Below are positions 62,097 through 64,000 of a stretch of 64,000 bases of DNA, one piece after another. The position numbers were made by a program, and so were the translations under genes. The notes below the pieces were generated by a model, which was not told the origin of the DNA, did not search any database, and worked only from the letters and a program-made list of their open reading frames with translations. Numbering within the stretch: position 1 is the first letter of the stretch; each line of letters begins with the position of its first letter. Source of the stretch: Rummeliibacillus pycnus_B (GTDB lineage: Bacteria; Bacillota; Bacilli; Bacillales_A; Planococcaceae); NCBI RefSeq assembly GCF_050459865.1, contig NZ_JBCMNM010000022.1, positions 1 to 64,000 on the forward strand. The letters are read 5' to 3'.

Positions 62097-62410
62097 CTAA
62101 AACCTTCCTTTTCATAAAGACAATCTACTATTTCATCTTATTATTGTACCATGTTTCACAATATCGAACAAAAAGCATACTGTTTCTAAAAAGAAACGAT
62201 TTTACATAAATTATTGTTTTGAATTATCACTTGAGTATCGCCTTTTGCTCAAGTATAAAAAATCCAAAATAAACAACAATATCATATAACAGAGCAATTA
62301 TTTAAAAAAATGACCAGCAAAATATGATTTGCTGATCACTTCATAGATTCATTTTTATAGAATCTTTACCCATTGTTTCAATAACAATAGTTAATTAGAA
62401 TAATACCTAT
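62097..62410. other. Intergenic between rpsR and yybS
   Basis: About 310 AT-rich bases. One imperfect inverted repeat (TGACCAGCAAA...TTTGCTGATCA, 62311-62339) without a T run; otherwise no gene or element recognised. Confidence 0.5.
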
Positions 62411-62440
62411 AAAAAAGACCGGCAATATGCCGGTCTTTTT
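62411..62440 (-). terminator. Terminator of the rpsF-ssb-rpsR operon
   Basis: AAAGACCGGC-AATAT-GCCGGTCTTT with an A/T run on each side, 9 bases past rpsR. Confidence 0.9.
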
Positions 62441-62448
62441 AATGATGA

Positions 62449-62685
62449 CTATTTATCATCTGCAGTGAATGGTAGTAAAGCCATTACACGAGCCATTTTG
62501 ATAGCTGATGTAAGTTTACGTTGGTATTTTGCGCTTGTACCAGTCACACGGCGTGGAAGAATTTTTCCGCGTTCAGAGATGAATTTTTTCAATAAATCTA
62601 CATCTTTGTAATCGATGTGTTTGATGTTATTAGCAGTGAAAAAGCAAACTTTACGGCGTTTGCGGCCTCCTTTACGTGGTGCCAT
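62449..62685 (-). CDS. rpsR: 30S ribosomal protein S18
   Basis: A 78-residue protein: MAPRKGGRKRRKVCFFTANN..., YKDVDLLKKFISERGKILPRR. Start at ATG 62685 after GAGGGG; the longer frame to 62730 overlaps the leader and is rejected. Last gene of the S6-SSB-S18 operon. Confidence 0.96.
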   Translation of the reverse strand: MAPRKGGRKRRKVCFFTANNIKHIDYKDVDLLKKFISERGKILPRRVTGTSAKYQRKLTSAIKMARVMALLPFTADDK

Positions 62686-62742
62686 TGTGTAGTTCCCCTC
62701 CTCTTTTAATAATAAATATATAACGTGCAATAAGCTATTTGC

Positions 62743-63291
62743 CTAGAATGGTAGGTCGTCTTCTGTTACGTCGACTTTTCCTCCACCATTGCTAACTGGT
62801 GCAAATGGATCTTCATCTACACGTGTATAATTCTGCTGACTAGGTGATTGATTCTGTTGATAAGATGGTTGTTGATAGTTACCCTGTTGTGGAGCGCCAT
62901 ATGATTGACCACCATTGTATGATGGTTGTTCACCATATTGTTGTCCTTGTTGAGGGCGATCGCCTGCAGCGCCACGAGGTTCTAAAAACTGAACGCTGTC
63001 TGCAACAACTTCTGTTGTGTAAACACGTTTACCATCTTGTCCTTCATAACTACCTGTTTGAATACGACCTTCAACACCTGCAAGACTTCCTTTACGCAAG
63101 AAGTTTGCTGTGTTTTCAGCTTGTTTACGCCAAACAATGCAGTTGATAAAGTCCGCTTGTTTCTCACCTTGTTGGTTAGAAAACGTTCTATTTACAGCTA
63201 GTGTAAAACGAGCAACAGCTACTCCACTTGGTGTATAGCGAAGTTCTGGATCTTTTGTTAGTCTTCCAACTAGTACGACACGGTTAATCAT
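62743..63291 (-). CDS. ssb: Single-stranded DNA-binding protein
   Basis: A 182-residue SSB: OB fold MINRVVLVGRLTKDPELRYTPSG, NRTFSNQQGEKQADFINCIVWRKQAEN, a Gln/Gly/Tyr-rich linker (110-165) and the acidic tip DDLPF that recruits replication and repair partners. It lies between rpsF and rpsR, as in B. subtilis ssbA. Confidence 0.97.
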   Translation of the reverse strand: MINRVVLVGRLTKDPELRYTPSGVAVARFTLAVNRTFSNQQGEKQADFINCIVWRKQAENTANFLRKGSLAGVEGRIQTGSYEGQDGKRVYTTEVVADSVQFLEPRGAAGDRPQQGQQYGEQPSYNGGQSYGAPQQGNYQQPSYQQNQSPSQQNYTRVDEDPFAPVSNGGGKVDVTEDDLPF

Positions 63292-63339
63292 CAGAATGCA
63301 ACCTCCTTTATCTGCAATTTGTTCAAGTTAAAGTTCAAA

Positions 63340-63630
63340 TTATTTTTCTTCTTCGCGAACTGCAATATGACGAATGATATCTTCGTTGATATTTGCAAGA
63401 CGAGTGTATTCATCGATTGCTTTTGAATCAGCGTTAACTTTCATGATTTGGTAGAAACCTTCACGGAAGTCTTCGATTTCATAAGCTAGGCGGCGTTTGC
63501 CCCATTCTTTTGATTCGATGATTTCTGCACCGTTAGAAGTTAAGATTTCGTTGAAACGTTCAACTAAAGCTTTTTTACCTTCTTCTTCGATGTTTGGACG
63601 AATAATATACATTAATTCGTATGCTCTCAT
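63340..63630 (-). CDS. rpsF: 30S ribosomal protein S6
   Basis: A 96-residue protein: MRAYELMYIIRPNIEEEGKKALVERF, ESKEWGKRRLAYEIEDFREGFYQIM. First gene of the operon; the interval to 63799 holds its promoter and leader, and GGAGGTG lies upstream of ATG. Confidence 0.97.
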   Translation of the reverse strand: MRAYELMYIIRPNIEEEGKKALVERFNEILTSNGAEIIESKEWGKRRLAYEIEDFREGFYQIMKVNADSKAIDEYTRLANINEDIIRHIAVREEEK

Positions 63631-63799
63631 TGTATAAGCACCTCCTTATGGACTTTGGCCAAATGTTGAAACAAATGGCAAGGAGTTAGTAATTATTACT
63701 ACTCACATCATTGAATTGTATCATAAAGTGGAATATCTAGCAACTAACTTTGCTAGGCAATTATGTTTTTTTTCACTATACTAAAAATGGGGTGATTAT

Positions 63800-64000
63800 G
63801 TGGAAAATAATTCAGAACCTATTAAGATTATTGAGATTAATATGCAGAAAGTAGCTTGGCTAAATTTGTTTTGGACTGTCTTTTTAATGATTGCATTCTT
63901 TTTTATTAACGCTTTAATCCATCATAACTTTACATTTCATATAATATTATGGAGAATACTTTGGGACTTCCTATTATTCATTATTCTGTATGTCTTATTG
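63800..64000 (+). CDS. Membrane protein, partial (DUF3267-like)
   Basis: GTG 63800 with GGGGTGA upstream opens a frame of 67 codons running off the window: MENNSEPIKIIEINMQKVAW, then two hydrophobic stretches joined by NALIHHNFTFH. It may be the N-terminus of a DUF3267-type integral membrane protein; the part needed to confirm that lies outside. Confidence 0.6.
   Translation, partial: MENNSEPIKIIEINMQKVAWLNLFWTVFLMIAFFFINALIHHNFTFHIILWRILWDFLLFIILYVLL

Overview
The window looks like the origin-proximal chromosome of a low-GC Gram-positive rod of the order Bacillales, most likely family Planococcaceae (Lysinibacillus/Solibacillus/Viridibacillus-like). The evidence is the conserved minus-strand block at the right end (rpsF-ssb-rpsR, yybS, gdpP, rplI, dnaB, purA, walRKHIJ, htrA, rlmH), a TnrA homologue, strong AGGAGG ribosome sites, and frequent TTG/GTG starts. 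The taxon is an inference.

Left part (1-13 kb): a VOC protein, a VCBS/FG-GAP-type protein, hypotheticals, an ArsB/NhaD-type permease and a nitrogen-control module. In that module a TnrA-type MerR regulator, which has no ATG/GTG/TTG start, is divergent from a complete branched-chain amino acid ABC importer (binding protein, two permeases, two ATPases). A perfect TnrA box lies about 50 bp upstream of the predicted importer transcription start. An APC permease follows.

13-27 kb: a PgeF-type protein; a PadR/DUF1700/DUF4097 operon; a GNAT protein; then an unfamiliar locus with an ATP-grasp ligase followed by two large paralogous proteins that share a Cys...His...Asn motif set. After these come a secreted serine hydrolase, malate:quinone oxidoreductase with a structured leader, two small hypotheticals, and dispersed palindromic repeats.

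27.7-47.6 kb: an accessory zone directly downstream of rlmH. Copies of the rlmH 3' end (core TTACTTATGATACGGTTC, the GEPYHK-stop codons read on the minus strand) recur in the same orientation at 47.56, 40.56, 38.97, 35.87 and 27.72 kb. They divide the zone into blocks: (a) TetR/ABC exporter, NUDIX, polysaccharide deacetylase plus glycosyltransferase, acetate transporter, MFS; (b) radical SAM, Crp-type regulator, MFS; (c) FadR-type GntR regulator plus fatty-acid hydroxylase; (d) a histidine-kinase fragment, a giant 13-repeat FN3 surface protein under a c-di-GMP-I riboswitch, and an NCS2 permease. This resembles the att-site architecture of staphylococcal SCC elements, which also use the rlmH 3' end, but no ccr recombinase is visible in the window.

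47.5-64 kb: the essential housekeeping block, with a DnaA-box cluster between rlmH and htrA, the WalRK system with its accessory genes, purA with a PurR-type operator and sigma-A promoter, the replicative helicase, L9, the c-di-AMP phosphodiesterase, YybS, S18, SSB and S6. A membrane protein gene runs off the right edge. No tRNA, rRNA or CRISPR array was seen.
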